NCBI GenBank assembly: GCA_019914995.1
Contig: CM034144.1
Coordinates: 5,921,489 to 5,985,488 of the forward strand
Direction of reading: 5' to 3'
From: Acanthochlamys bracteata
Taxonomy: Eukaryota > Streptophyta > Magnoliopsida > Pandanales > Velloziaceae
DNA length: 64,000 bases
The notes under the pieces are model-generated. The model had not been told where the DNA came from and searched no databases. It saw only the letters and a list, made by a program, of their open reading frames with translations. A program made the translations under genes and the position numbers. Each line of letters begins with the position of its first letter. Position 1 is the stretch's first letter. Shown here piece after piece: positions 49,305 to 60,435 of the stretch.

Positions 49305-49779
49305 AGAGGTGTAAATTCGAATCGAACTAAACGGCCGATCCGAAGCTTGGCCTGCTCTGCTCGCGAATAGTATCAGGATCAAGCTTATTTCGATTCAGTC
49401 TAATAGATAGTATCGGATCGATATTATCAGTGCGCCAGCCCAATTAGTGTGCGCGTTGATTGATTAACAATGACTTGTTGATATATTCAATATTGACAGT
49501 TTATCAAATCAAATTCTAAAAAAAATATTTTTAATAGTAAAAATATTAATTATTTAATTTTGTTTTAATAATAATTTTTTAAATTTATTTTTAAATTTTT
49601 ATTATTTATTTATTATATAAAATAAAAAATAAAATGAATAAACGAATAAGATTGATTCATAAAAAATGTAACCAGGCTGGACCAACCTAGCCCGGATGTT
49701 GAAAGTGGGCGAGGTCGATCCGACCATCTCATTTCGTTCTATCAGACTAAGCCGGTCCGTCCATGTTTGCACCACTACT
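49305..49779. mobile_element. Non-autonomous inverted-repeat transposon
   Basis: Starts AGAGGTGTAAATTCGAATCG and ends GTCCATGTTTGCACCACTAC; the ends form an imperfect AGnGGTGyAAAy inverted repeat. Subterminal GC-rich blocks (CGGCCGATCCGAAGCTTGG; CGAGGTCGATCCGACCATC) surround an A/T interior. No coding capacity. Confidence 0.5.
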
Positions 49780-49829
49780 TTCATCAACAAAGACAAAGAG
49801 GGTATCTTTTGTTTGAATTAGTCTAACAA

Positions 49830-50060
49830 TTTTTTTATATTTAATAAAATAAATATGATTCATATTATATTAGTCCTAAATACCTACTTGTTGTGCTGGA
49901 TGTGTTGATATTACCTATTACATTAATCCTCCATATTGGTATAGGATCTTGAGGCAACTTCTAGCCAACACCAATTAATATAGTATCAAAGCGGATCATA
50001 TATGAAACTTCGTCTCTATTAAGATTTGTCCTGCACACACTGTGTGATTTCACATATGCA
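49830..50060 (+). mobile_element. Remnant of a Copia-type LTR boundary
   Basis: 49984-49998 reads GTATCAAAGCGGATC, resembling a primer-binding site complementary to initiator tRNA-Met (TGGTATCAGAGC). It is preceded by LTR-like sequence (CACCTA-type TATTACATTAATCCTCCATA). No gag-pol is present. Confidence 0.35.
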
Positions 50061-50131
50061 AAGTTAAGAATGTGAATCCACTCCACTCACTGAACAATGA
50101 TTAGGTTCAGATTTGAATGTACTATGCCACT

Positions 50132-53100
50132 GTTAAATTAGGATGTGTTTCAAATAAATGGTAAGTAAGTTTTACTAAAGTAAAAAATAAAAAATAATAT
50201 TTTTTAGAAAATAGGTTAAAAGTAGAATTCAGTTTTTATGATTTAATTATTTTGTGAAGTGGATTGGAGGTAAAATTTAATTTTTATTATTTGAAATATG
50301 TTGGAAGTGAAATATAGTAATTTTGAAATGTAGTTCTGAGTTCAGTTTATATTTGAAACATATGAACTATCTGAAACTCTAATTCTGATAGAAGAACTGG
50401 AGTTTCGGGTATTTGAAATATGCCCTTAATATGTAAGAACTTTGCATGTCCATACATAATAGTCCATAAGCTGAAAGGTTATTGGAGGATGTCCAAGTTG
50501 TGTAGAAATTAACTAACTTGTATTGAAGCCTATGTTTGTCCTTTGAAATTTTCATAAAGACAAGCAAGTGAAAGAGGTAAGGATCCAGATCATGCAATAA
50601 TACACAGCTGGTACAAGAACAAAAACCATCAGCAAATTGATCCAAATGACTAGGCTCAACTTTTCTATCTACAATAGAAACACTGCTTGGGTGGATTCTT
50701 TCACTTTTGCTCAGTGGGTATTATTTTTGCCATCTTTCACTTAGAATTAGAATGTGTTCTTTTAGATTGAAAGTGAATTGTTCAAAAAATGAGTTACTAA
50801 AAATAAATTACTCTGAATAATATTGTAGAAATGATTTTATTTTTTTATTTTTTGGGAAAGAAATGAGCTAAAAATAACTTCTTATATTCTTTTGTATATA
50901 AAAATAAACTTAAAAGTGATTTTTTAGAGTGTATTTGAAATTGCTTCTCCCAAAAATTTATTCCCTAAAATACTTTACATTTTTCAGTAAATCTTTTATA
51001 ATATTTTACATAATTTTTTTAAAATTTTAAAAAATATAAAAAATTCTACGTCGTAAACTTTTATTATTAATTATTTTTTAAATATAAACATAGAGTTCGT
51101 TTTCTAAAATATAATAAAAATATTTTTTGTTTTAAAAATATAATTTTTTTCATAAGGACTTCTGAATAACCTTTTAGTTAAAGAAAGTGAGGTATAGAAA
51201 AAGTTATTGACATAAGTTACTAGAACAAGACTTAACGCATACGAACTATGACATCTTCGTCTGTGGCATTTTCTTCATATCATTAAACACACAATTTGGT
51301 ATAACAGAGCTATCAATGATGCTCCATCTTTGTTTTTCTTTTTTGTTCAAAGTAAAAGAAATTTTTTTTTTAAAAAGATATGAACAAGACCCTACAAACA
51401 CATTTCAATAATGGAGAAGATGGGTAGAGTAGGGATTTGGAAAATTTTTCATTTCGTAAGATGAAAATCCTGATAATGGAATTGATCTAGAGATTTCAAA
51501 CTAACACTTTTTGGATTCAAAAAACTAAAAGATTGCTTTTTATCTACTTTTTATTTTAATTTTTTATTTTATATATTTCAATAAAACTTTATAATATTTA
51601 ATAATTTTTAAAAAAATTAAAATATAAAAATTTTACATTATAAAATTTTTATTTTTATTTATTTTGAGATAAAAAAATAAAATTTATTTTTTAAAAATAT
51701 TCAAAATACTCTAATAAATTCTCTACCAAAATGAACACAAGATCTTAGAATACTTACTGCTAAGCTGGCCGTACACAAACCGAGTTTCGTCACCGAGCCG
51801 AATTAGTAGCGAAAAAAGTGGCAAGAATAAAAAATAAACTATCTAGTTTGATAGATAGGCAAATGTTTTATTTTTAATTTTTTTTATGTTAGAACCAAAT
51901 TAGACTCAGACGGAATAGGATAACAATATAAGCTTTTTAAAAGTCCCATTTTGCTAAACTTTAAAGGGCATGTATGTATACATGAAAGATGCAAACTCCT
52001 CAACAGTTGATCAATAATTTGTTATCGGAACCCAACCTAACAATTTTTTATGGACGTTAGGGTGTTTTTTTTATTAAAGTGAGATGTCAAAAAATAAATT
52101 AATATAAATAGTACCGTTAGAAACAAATTTAATTTTATATTTAATAAAAAATAAATCAAAATTGATTTTTATTTTTGCGTGGTTGAAGTGATCAGAAGTA
52201 ATTTTTTAATGAAAAAATGAGTCGTAAGGATATCAGAACACACTTAACGGTGCCTTCAGCATTGATAGGTGCATATGGTACTCATTCTTCCAAAATTTTA
52301 TTTTAATTTTTTAATTTATATATTTTAAAATTTTTAAAATGTAAAAATATTTAAATAATAAATATTTTATTATTTATTTTTTAAAATAAAAAAACTAAAA
52401 TTTAATAAAAAAATTATTTTAAAAGTATTTTTAAAACGTCCTCTATAGAATGAACGGATTGGAGAAGACAACATTTTAGGTTCGGGGAAGGGCTTACATG
52501 GGAATGGGACATAACCTCCATCTCTCTCTTACGGTGCATTTGGTTAGAGTGATTACTACATGTTCAACGATATCACATAATATTCAACTCACTTTTTTGT
52601 TTCAATTTATTCCGAACTTAATTTTAATTTATTTCTCACTAAATTCAGTTCTATCGAACTCGATTCTACCAAATTTACTTTCGACCAATTAAAGCACACA
52701 CTAAAATGAATTCATAAAAGGAATTTATTAAAGATATTAGAAATCATTTTAAATCACTTAAAAGTTACTTCCAAAAGTGAAGTAAAATAAAAAAATATTT
52801 AATAATATTTTTGAAATAAAAATTTTTTAAAATAAAAATATTTTTAATTTTTTTAAAAAATAAATTTTATTTTTTTATCTAAAAAATATTAAAATAAATA
52901 ATAAAAATTTTCACTATATAAAATTTTTTTATATTTTTTTAAATTTTAAATAAAATTTAAATATTTATAACAAATATAAATTAAAAAATTATTTTTTTAA
53001 AAAAAAAGTAATGCCAAACGTTCTCATGTCTGTTACGGTAATTGCAACGCACGATAAAAAAAGACAAAACATTTCACATGATCTCTAGAGGGTTAGAAAT

Positions 53101-54265
53101 AATAATTGGATGTTAAAAATATTGTTTACTGCTTAAAAAATTGGAAGAACTCAGTCAATAGAATCCCATGGAAAATATATAATAATAGTTTCTCTACTTG
53201 GAAAACGATCCTCACGTTTCAGTCTGTACCGACAACCCAATAGTCAGAGATGGGTCGCACGCGAGCAGGTTCCTTCGCGGCAATTTCTTCTTATGATTTC
53301 ATAACGCAACAGATCCACTGCAACTGATTTCATAATGCCGATTGATAATACTGTTCTTTTGTATTTTATAACTACTATTTCATAATGCATCAGCTCTAGT
53401 GGATGTTTAGAATAAATTTTTTTTCATTTTTATTCTAATTTCGTATTTTATATTTTTTTATAAAAATTTAAAATATTTTAAAAAAAATAAAAAAAATTTA
53501 CATCGTAAAATTTTTTTATTAATATTTTTATAATTCTTTAAAATAAAAACATAAAATTTATTTTTAAAAATTTTTAAATTAAAAATTTTTTTTAATAAAC
53601 AATTTCAAATATTCTCGAATTTGACTAATTAAGGATCGATAATATTTTTGCTCCTTGTATGTTCTACTATTTCCATTGTGAAAGTGCCGGATACCACCAA
53701 ACTACTTTAACGTGAGAAGTAGAACCATACGCCGAATACCATATTATTTTATATTTTTAATAAATTTTTTATAATATTTTAATAAATTTATTTTAAAATT
53801 TTAAAAATATGAAATTTTATATATAATAAAATATTATTATTATTTATTTAGATAAAAATATTGCTTTTTCGATATATAGTTTCTAACGTTTTCTGTAGCT
53901 GCTAGAATGTGAGAACCTTATACACATTATAGATCTGTTCTTTTTATTTAACAATTTACATTTTATACTAATAAAAATTTAATTATTTTCAATATTACCA
54001 TTAATATAATTATTTTTCTTTAATAGTTAATATTTAATAACTCATTTTTGTTTAAAAAAACCGTCCGTATCGTTGGAACACTTTAACCACTTGGTAGGAA
54101 ACAATGAACAGCGTAACGTACACACGCTTCACACATGGATGCCACTCACCTTCTTCCTCTCTTCCTTGTTTTTAAAATTGAAAGTCTTCTCTTTGATTCC
54201 TTGTACCCTCTTCCTCTTTCATCTCAAGATCAACTAATTTTTGCAGCAGCACCAACAACAATCAG
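50132..54265. other. AT-rich intergenic DNA with many decayed MITEs
   Basis: Family 1-like units near 50932-51172, 51535-51722, 52270-52440, 52800-53025, 53402-53622 and 53740-53930. Each has a run of A/T around TTACnTnnTAAAnTTTTnTTA and ends often reading TTTGG or CCAAAC. No protein-coding gene recognised until the small peptide at 54266. Confidence 0.5.
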
Positions 54266-54445
54266 ATGGATTCTCTGAAAAGAACTAGAGCCTTGCCTTT
54301 GCTGATCAGCTTGTTCCTCTGTGTGATCTTTGGGTTCTTCAGCTTCGCTTACTCCTTCAACTTCTTTGGAGATCAAGGTTACTGCAGCTATTCTTCTTCA
54401 GCTTCTAACGACAACGACAACAATAACAATGACAACTCCTGGTGA
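54266..54445 (+). CDS. Small secreted peptide 1 (59 residues)
   Basis: Single-exon ORF. Basic start (MDSLKRTRALP), a hydrophobic core (LLISLFLCVIFGFFSFA) ending in AYS, consistent with a cleaved signal peptide of about 30 residues. The mature part (FNFFGDQGYCSYSSSASNDN...) has one Cys and a low-complexity Asp/Asn tail and ends in a single Trp. It is below usual ORF cut-offs but shares the FAYS-(F/W)N plus acidic-tail plus terminal-W plan with peptide 2 at 58526-58774, on the opposite strand 4 kb away. A 5' CT-rich leader lies just upstream. Family not recognised; it might be an apoplastic signal or cell-wall peptide. Coding status rests on paralogy and signal peptide. Confidence 0.6.
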   Translation: MDSLKRTRALPLLISLFLCVIFGFFSFAYSFNFFGDQGYCSYSSSASNDNDNNNNDNSW

Positions 54446-55819
54446 TCAGTTAGATCTTCTTGGATGGAAGATGCATAAATGAAAGAAAGAAAGAAGAATA
54501 TCAGCATGTTTGAGATCTATCTATATGTTACTGTGATAGTGTTTGTTTGTGTGTGTTGATCGTTGATCTTCAGTGATCTTGAGTTTTTCCATGTCTAGTT
54601 AATATGTGTTGGTCTTAGTTGATGTCGATGACGATGAAATGAATCAAGCTATTTAAAGTTAGATTATTTCTCCTTTTCTCTTCTGCGATGATGTTAATTG
54701 TTTTGCAAAAAAACAAAATGAGAATGCGATGGTAGTTAATTGACGGCGATCGGATTCCGGTGATCTTTTAGTTCCTTATTTCAGCTAGATTTCTTTCATT
54801 GGATTGATGATTGGTGCGGTTTGGTTAAACTTTTCAACTCATTTTTATTCTAAATTTTTGTTTCACATTTAATAAATTTTGTTAATAATACAAATATAAA
54901 ATATAGTTTTTAAAAATTTTTAATTTTAGAATAATTTTTTCAATGACACTATACAAAGTTTCTCAGCTCTCGCACACTGCTCCTCTCCATCAGGTCAACA
55001 CTCATTTATTATCCTGTATTGCCTCGTCATAATAAGAAACCCAAACTAACAAGAGTAAAATATTTTTTTTTTTTTTTTATTTTTCTAACAAACTTTTTTA
55101 GTATTTAAATAAAATTAAAAAATATAAATATGTATACCATAAAATGTTTATATTGATAATAATTATTATTAGTTAGATGAAAAAGCTAATTTAAATTTTA
55201 AAAAAACTTTTTATTTTAAGTATTTTTTAAACATCCCCTAACATTATATCTAATTTGCAACTTGCAACACATGTTTACATAAGTTTCTCAAATATACTTG
55301 TATAATAATTGAATCAATATATAAACAATTTGGTCTAACAAAGCTATCAAATACAGAATTGCATTGGTTTTTTAAATATGCGTGTAGGTATCAATACGCA
55401 GAGTATTAATTATTTGTCCTGATATCAATGTGATGTTTGGGGTTGCTTATTTTTTTCATATTTTTTTATTTAAAATTTTATATTTTATAAAATTTTAAAA
55501 ATATTCATAAATTTTATTTAATTTATAAAATATAAAATAATAAACATTGTAGATTATTATTATTATTTATTATTATTTTTTAATTAAAATTAATTTTATT
55601 TTTTAAAATTCTAAAAATTTTATTTTATAAAAAATTTTTTTGTCTCAAAAAATTTCATTCTAATTTTTTGTTCAAATAAACTCTAGATAAGTCTTGAATT
55701 AAGCTGTTTATCGCAATTTATTTTTAATCACTCCTCTCCCACTCTACCTAAGATATCAAAATTAACGGTTTAAAAAATAAACAAGCAAGTCCAAACAAAT
55801 TACGATTTTGCTTTTGACA
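54446..55819. other. 3' flank of peptide 1 and AT-rich DNA
   Basis: 54446-54800 is of ordinary composition and likely includes the 3' UTR of peptide 1. A family 1 MITE lies at 55432-55686. No other gene seen. Confidence 0.4.
55432..55686. repeat. AT-rich MITE, family 1-like copy
   Basis: Begins ATGTTTGGGGTTGCTTATTT and ends TTTTTGTTCAAATAAACTCT. Contains TAATAAACATTGTAGATTAT at the core position. Confidence 0.45.
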
Positions 55820-56977
55820 ATAGTTATAAGAATTAAACTGGGAGTCGATTCGAAAAAATTTTCAGATCGATAGTTATCGATTTGATCCGACTGATCGACA
55901 AGTTAAACTGCCGTTTCGACATTGCTGCGTATAGATCGCGGCGGCCGATGGTGAACACTATCACTTTAACTTCACCAACATCCTCCGAACTCTCCAAAAA
56001 AATATATAAATAAATTTTCATCCATAATTCTTTTCTTCTTCTCAATTATAAATTTCTAGATGACAACATTTATCAAAACTCTTACAACATTCATCAGTAA
56101 TGAGTTCTCTTAGAGCATCAACAGCGGCTGATAATCGTGCTGTAGCCGCAACATCAAAAATAGCGATTTTATCTTCTTGTCTAAGAATCTGCCGATGTTC
56201 TGGTCCTCACTACGTTTGTAATCAAAACTATTCCACTCCAAGACAAAAAAAAATTCAAACAAAATTCTTATTGGGAAATACAATTTTAACAATTCAACAA
56301 GAAACAAAGTGAGTGATCGGTGAAAAACAGTAAGCTTACCGGAACACCTTCTCTTCAATCGGCTATTAGTTCGAACTTCGGTGCCAACAAAAAGTAGTAG
56401 ACTTAAGTATTGGTCCGAACCTATCTTCGATGCTAGCTATCAAAACGTCTTCTCTTCGATTGAGATCTCCCCGATTGTTTTCGCTTCGCCAAATGAGCTT
56501 TCGATCTAGACGGAGGAGCAACGGCAATGATTTCGATCTCAATCTCATCTCGATCTAGACGGAGAAGCAAAGGTACGATCTCGATCTAGATCTCGCCAAA
56601 CTTTCGACGAAAGATCAGCAACATCGATCTCGATCTAGCCGAATAAGACAAACTTAGCTGAAAGAGAAGACAAAAAGTCTCACAGGAGAAGAAGGGCTCA
56701 CCGATCGGACGAGGAGAAAAAATCCTAGAGTTCAATCGGCCGCACGATCGAGGGATATTTTGGACGAATTAGTTCGTTCACATTAACAAGATGTTTCATA
56801 TATGTTTTTTTCTAATGGCATGAATCTATCCCGGCGAGCGAGGCGATGGATTAATCCTCAACCAGCCTAGGTCAAACCGAGTCATTGACATATCCATATT
56901 ATTTGCAAATTCGAACTGATTTACCGACTCAATCGACAATTTTTAATCGGTCCGAACAGTCCAGATCGAGCAACTAT
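55820..56977. mobile_element. MULE-like non-autonomous element with perfect 10-bp target duplication
   Basis: 1,158 bp flanked by the direct repeat GCTTTTGACA (55810-55819 and 56978-56987). Termini ATAGTTATAAG and AACTAT form a short inverted repeat, followed by subterminal GAATTAAACTGGGAGTCGAT and CGGTCCGAACAGTCCAGAT. A 10-bp duplication fits Mutator-like transposition (8-11 bp). The interior (56100-56780) is markedly GC-richer than the ends, with repeated GATCTCGATCTAGA-like motifs (56530-56650). It encodes no transposase. Confidence 0.75.
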
Positions 56978-57041
56978 GCTTTTGACAAGTTGATAAATTA
57001 ACGTAATTACATTCTGATCTAATTTTTAAAATTTAAAATTT

Positions 57042-57486
57042 TTATATATATATATATATTATATTTTCTACACTCCAGATAATCCATGTGCACTCTCTAA
57101 CTATTTTTGGCTAAGGAGATCTCTAAACCTAATTTTCATCGTTAAATATAAAAATTAGGAGTTTAAAATATGCTGACAAAAATTTAGCTCAATCGGTCCG
57201 TAATTCGACCTCCGACATTTTGATTAAGATAACATAAAAAGAAAAAATATATATTGTCAATTTTAACTATTTATGTCAATTTGATCAAGAGGTCCGATGA
57301 AAATCGAATCGGAATCCGATTGGACTTAAATTTTATCAGTATATTTTTAACTCATAGTCTTTTATGTCTAACGGTGATGATTAGAATTGAAGTTCTCTCT
57401 AGCCAAATATTACTAAAAAGTGCATATAGAGTGTATAGAAAGTAGAAAAATATTGAGTGCATATAATATATATATATATATATTTT
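57042..57486. repeat. Foldback element with ~200-bp inverted arms, bordered by (TA)n
   Basis: The left arm (57042-57240) and right arm (57271-57486) are imperfect reverse complements. Left TATTATATTTTCTACACTCC, TTTTTGGCTAAGGAGA and AATTTAGCTCAATCGG pair with right-arm reverse-complement TATTTTTCTACTTTCTATAC, ATATTTGGCTAGAGAG and AATTTAAGTCCAATCGG. Both ends are (TA)n runs, suggesting insertion into TA repeats. The transcript would fold into a long hairpin. Confidence 0.6.
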
Positions 57487-57824
57487 AATTATAACAAATA
57501 TTATTTAATAAAAATTAATGCAAATATTTATTTTATTAAAATATTTTTAAATAAGTTATATATGGAAAAAATAATATTTAAACTATATCATATATTATAT
57601 ATTAAAGGTTATTATTTACACTTCAATTGAATTTGTATTAGAAAACATAAATTAAAAATTAAAAAGCTGTTTTTAAATGTCGTGACTTAAATATCGCACG
57701 GTCCAAGAACCAGACCGTGACAATTCTCATTCATCCGATAACACAAAAAGCAAAGACTTCAAGTCAATTCTTCTGATTCTAACCCTGGTTAAGAACGAAT
57801 CCATTCAACAATAAAATACTTTGC

Positions 57825-57995
57825 AACTAGGGTTATATTTAAGCACAATCAACAAAAACAAAAGTTGCAATTAACTAGGGTTAAGGATAAGCCAATAAGA
57901 CGAAAGAATTCTAACAAGGGTTAGGATGAGCCCAATCACCAAAGAAGAATGTAACCAGGGTTAGAATCATAGGATGTGCTCAATCAACAACTCAC
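57825..57995. repeat. Degenerate ~40-45-bp tandem repeat, four units
   Basis: Units share aACTAGGGTTAgGATgAGCcCAATCAaCaAA (for example TGCAACTAGGGTTATATTTA, AACTAGGGTTAAGGATAAGC, ACAAGGGTTAGGATGAGCCC, ACCAGGGTTAGAATCATAGG). Unknown origin. The region 57650-58500 otherwise lies 3' of peptide 2. Confidence 0.45.
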
Positions 57996-58525
57996 TCGAA
58001 AGTAGTTAAAGCAAAGAAAGAATTACAATACAAGTATATGAAAAGGAATTATAAACTCTTTCATTCACAAAGAAGAAAAATTATGAACTCTTTTTCCTGA
58101 TAGAACTCTAAAGAAAACAGTGAAATACAATTCCATAAACAACCAACAAAACAAAGAAAAACTTAGCACACTTAGTTCAGACTTCAGTTATGTGTAAACT
58201 ATGCAAGGGAACTAAGAACTGAAACTCAATGAACTTGATCTTCACTCCGTTTCAGATTATATTTCCTACACAAATCTTCAGATAAAGAAAAAGCGAAAAC
58301 AGAAGTGTTCCAATTAAGGTTGATTTCTAAAATCATTATCGCAACACATATAGAAGAGCATAATTCCACTTATTAATCACACAACGAGCAAATACATTAA
58401 TGAAAAGCAAAACACAAATCCAAGACGATCTCTACAAAAATTATTCAAACGTACGTTGTACTACTGCTGATGTTGCTCTTCCGTGGATGGATATCTAGAT
58501 TTTGGTAAAAAGGAAAGACCCATCT

Positions 58526-58774
58526 CTACCAAAACGAGCTTCCCCAACCAGATCCTTGTCCAGAAGAATCACTTCCCCAACCTGATCCAGATCCTTGTCC
58601 AGACGAATCATCGTTGTTGCTGCCGTCGCCGAAAGGGCCAGAGCAGGTTTGCTGCTGCTGAGATCCGAAGGCGTCATAGAGGTTCCAGGAATACGCGAAG
58701 TTGAAGATGTTGCAGATGGTGCAGATGACCACAAGAAGCAATAGAGAGGAACTGCTGCTTCTCTGCGTAGCCAT
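58526..58774 (-). CDS. Small secreted peptide 2 (82 residues)
   Basis: Single-exon minus-strand ORF. Polar start MATQRSSSSS, hydrophobic core LLLLVVICTICNIFNFA ending AYS (predicted signal cleavage near residue 29). The mature peptide begins WNLYDAFG, contains one Cys (QTCSGPFGDG), an NNDD acidic patch and a tandem Gly/Ser repeat (DSSGQGSGSGWGS, DSSGQGSGWGSS) ending in FW. A TATA-like TATATAATA lies about 50 nt upstream on the minus strand (58822-58830), in place for a short leader. The layout parallels peptide 1 (FAYS-(F/W)N motif, acidic/low-complexity tail, terminal Trp), indicating a diverged inverted duplication. Function unknown. Confidence 0.7.
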   Translation of the reverse strand: MATQRSSSSSLLLLVVICTICNIFNFAYSWNLYDAFGSQQQQTCSGPFGDGSNNDDSSGQGSGSGWGSDSSGQGSGWGSSFW

Positions 58775-58973
58775 TTTTTCTTACCTTGATTCAACCAATG
58801 GATTGGAGAAGGTAACCTTATTATATAATATAGATGTATTTTGTTCAGCTGAATAAATTTAAAATAATAAAAATAAAAAAATAAAATTTAAATGTGCTAC
58901 ACGCTATTGCACCTGTTTGAATAGTCGTGCAATTGAACATGGACGGATTCCATACTTCAGACGCGGTGTCTAC

Positions 58974-59226
58974 TAGAGCGTTTGGCAGGGCGTTTTAAAA
59001 ATTATTTTTCAATTTTTTTTATTATATATTTTTAATATATAATTTATAATTATTTAAAAAATTTATTTAAAAATTTAAAAAATATAAAAAACTTTTACAT
59101 AATAAAATTTTTTTATTATATATTTTTATTATTTTTAAAAATAAAAAACTAAATCATATTTTTAAAAAATTAAAAATATTTTTCGTTTCAAAAAAATTTT
59201 ATTTTATAAATAATTTCAAATGCACC
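58974..59226. repeat. AT-rich MITE, family 1 copy
   Basis: Starts AGAGCGTTTGGCAGGGCGTT and ends AATTTCAAATGCACCC. Core TTTTACATAATAAAATTTTT. Adjacent to the next copy (59293). Confidence 0.6.
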
Positions 59227-59292
59227 CGCCGGTTACGATCTTGGTTTAGGATTTGTTACGTATATTTTGCCGACTTCCTTTCCGTCAATGAA

Positions 59293-59557
59293 GTAGGGGT
59301 CGTTTGGAATTGCTTATGAAATAGAATTTTTGTAAAATGAAAAGTATTTTTGTCTATTTTAAAAAATGAGCTTTATTTTTTTTACTTCAAAAAAAATAAT
59401 AAAGATATACAATAAAAAGATCTCACTTCGTAGAATTTTTCTACACTTTCTAAATTTTTAAATAAATTTTTTATATACTTATAAAATATGTATTAAAAAA
59501 CGTAAAATTAAGAATTGAAAAATTTTGTTTAAAAAAAGCTGAACCAAACAGCCCCTA
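59293..59557. repeat. AT-rich MITE, family 1, well-preserved copy
   Basis: Starts TAGGGGTCGTTTGGAATTGC and ends GCTGAACCAAACAGCCCCTA, a clear terminal inverted repeat TAGGGGnnGTTTGG. The interior includes AAAAAGATCTCACTTCGTAG. The termini define the family consensus. Confidence 0.75.
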
Positions 59558-59959
59558 ATTGAAAATTGTATTCGTTGCCCTAGCAAACAAATTTTTTAAA
59601 TTTATTTTTTTAAACTTATTTTTAATTTTCAATTCTTATAATTAAAGTAAATACAATTTTAAATTAATTTTTTCTCAAAATTTAATTGCAAATTTTAAAT
59701 TTGAAAATAAAAATTTTATTTTTAAACTCACTTTTTGTAAAAAAAATACAAAACTTTTTTATTCAATTCAATCAACTCCGAATTTATCTTTTACAAACTT
59801 ATTTTAAAAAAATCAATTTAGTATCAAGATAAACAAATCTTTAATGGAAAAAAAAAAAAGATTCAACCGTAAGAACACAAATTTCAAAATAATAGGGTGA
59901 AAGTTTAAAAAGTACCCTATTTAATAAAATAATATTGTTGATTCTGTTTGGGGTATCAA

Positions 59960-60435
59960 TTATAAATATAAATAAGGACGGACCAGCACGGCCCAGGCAA
60001 ATGAGTTATTCGGGTCGGACTGGCTCCGCACGGTTACTGCACTCGGATAGTCAAGTTAGATTAATTCAGTACGGTAATAAATTATTTGGCCCCCTCTTAC
60101 TCGTTTTTTAGTTTTATATTTTTATTTTATACAATAAATAAAAATAATTTTTTTTTAAATAATTTAAATATTTATTAAGATAAAAAATATAACTAAATTT
60201 TTTATTATTAAAAATCTTTTTTATTATAAATTGATCAGATTAGCTATTGATGTTGATGATATCAATGGCATGTTGTTGATCGGTCAAAAAAGTAAAATAA
60301 TCGAACAAGCGACCGACAAATTTAGTCATATATTGTTTGACGATCAGACTGGATCGATCTGTTCCTGTCACTATTAATGAACCGAGCGAGCTGTAGATCT
60401 ATTTTGATATGTTTAGTTCGGCTCATATTTATACC
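59960..60435. mobile_element. Non-autonomous inverted-repeat transposon, degenerate
   Basis: Begins GGTATCAATTATAAATATAA and ends TCGGCTCATATTTATACC. GC-rich subterminal blocks (GGACGGACCAGCACGGCCC; GAACCGAGCGAGCTGTAGAT) flank A/T DNA. No coding capacity. Confidence 0.4.
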
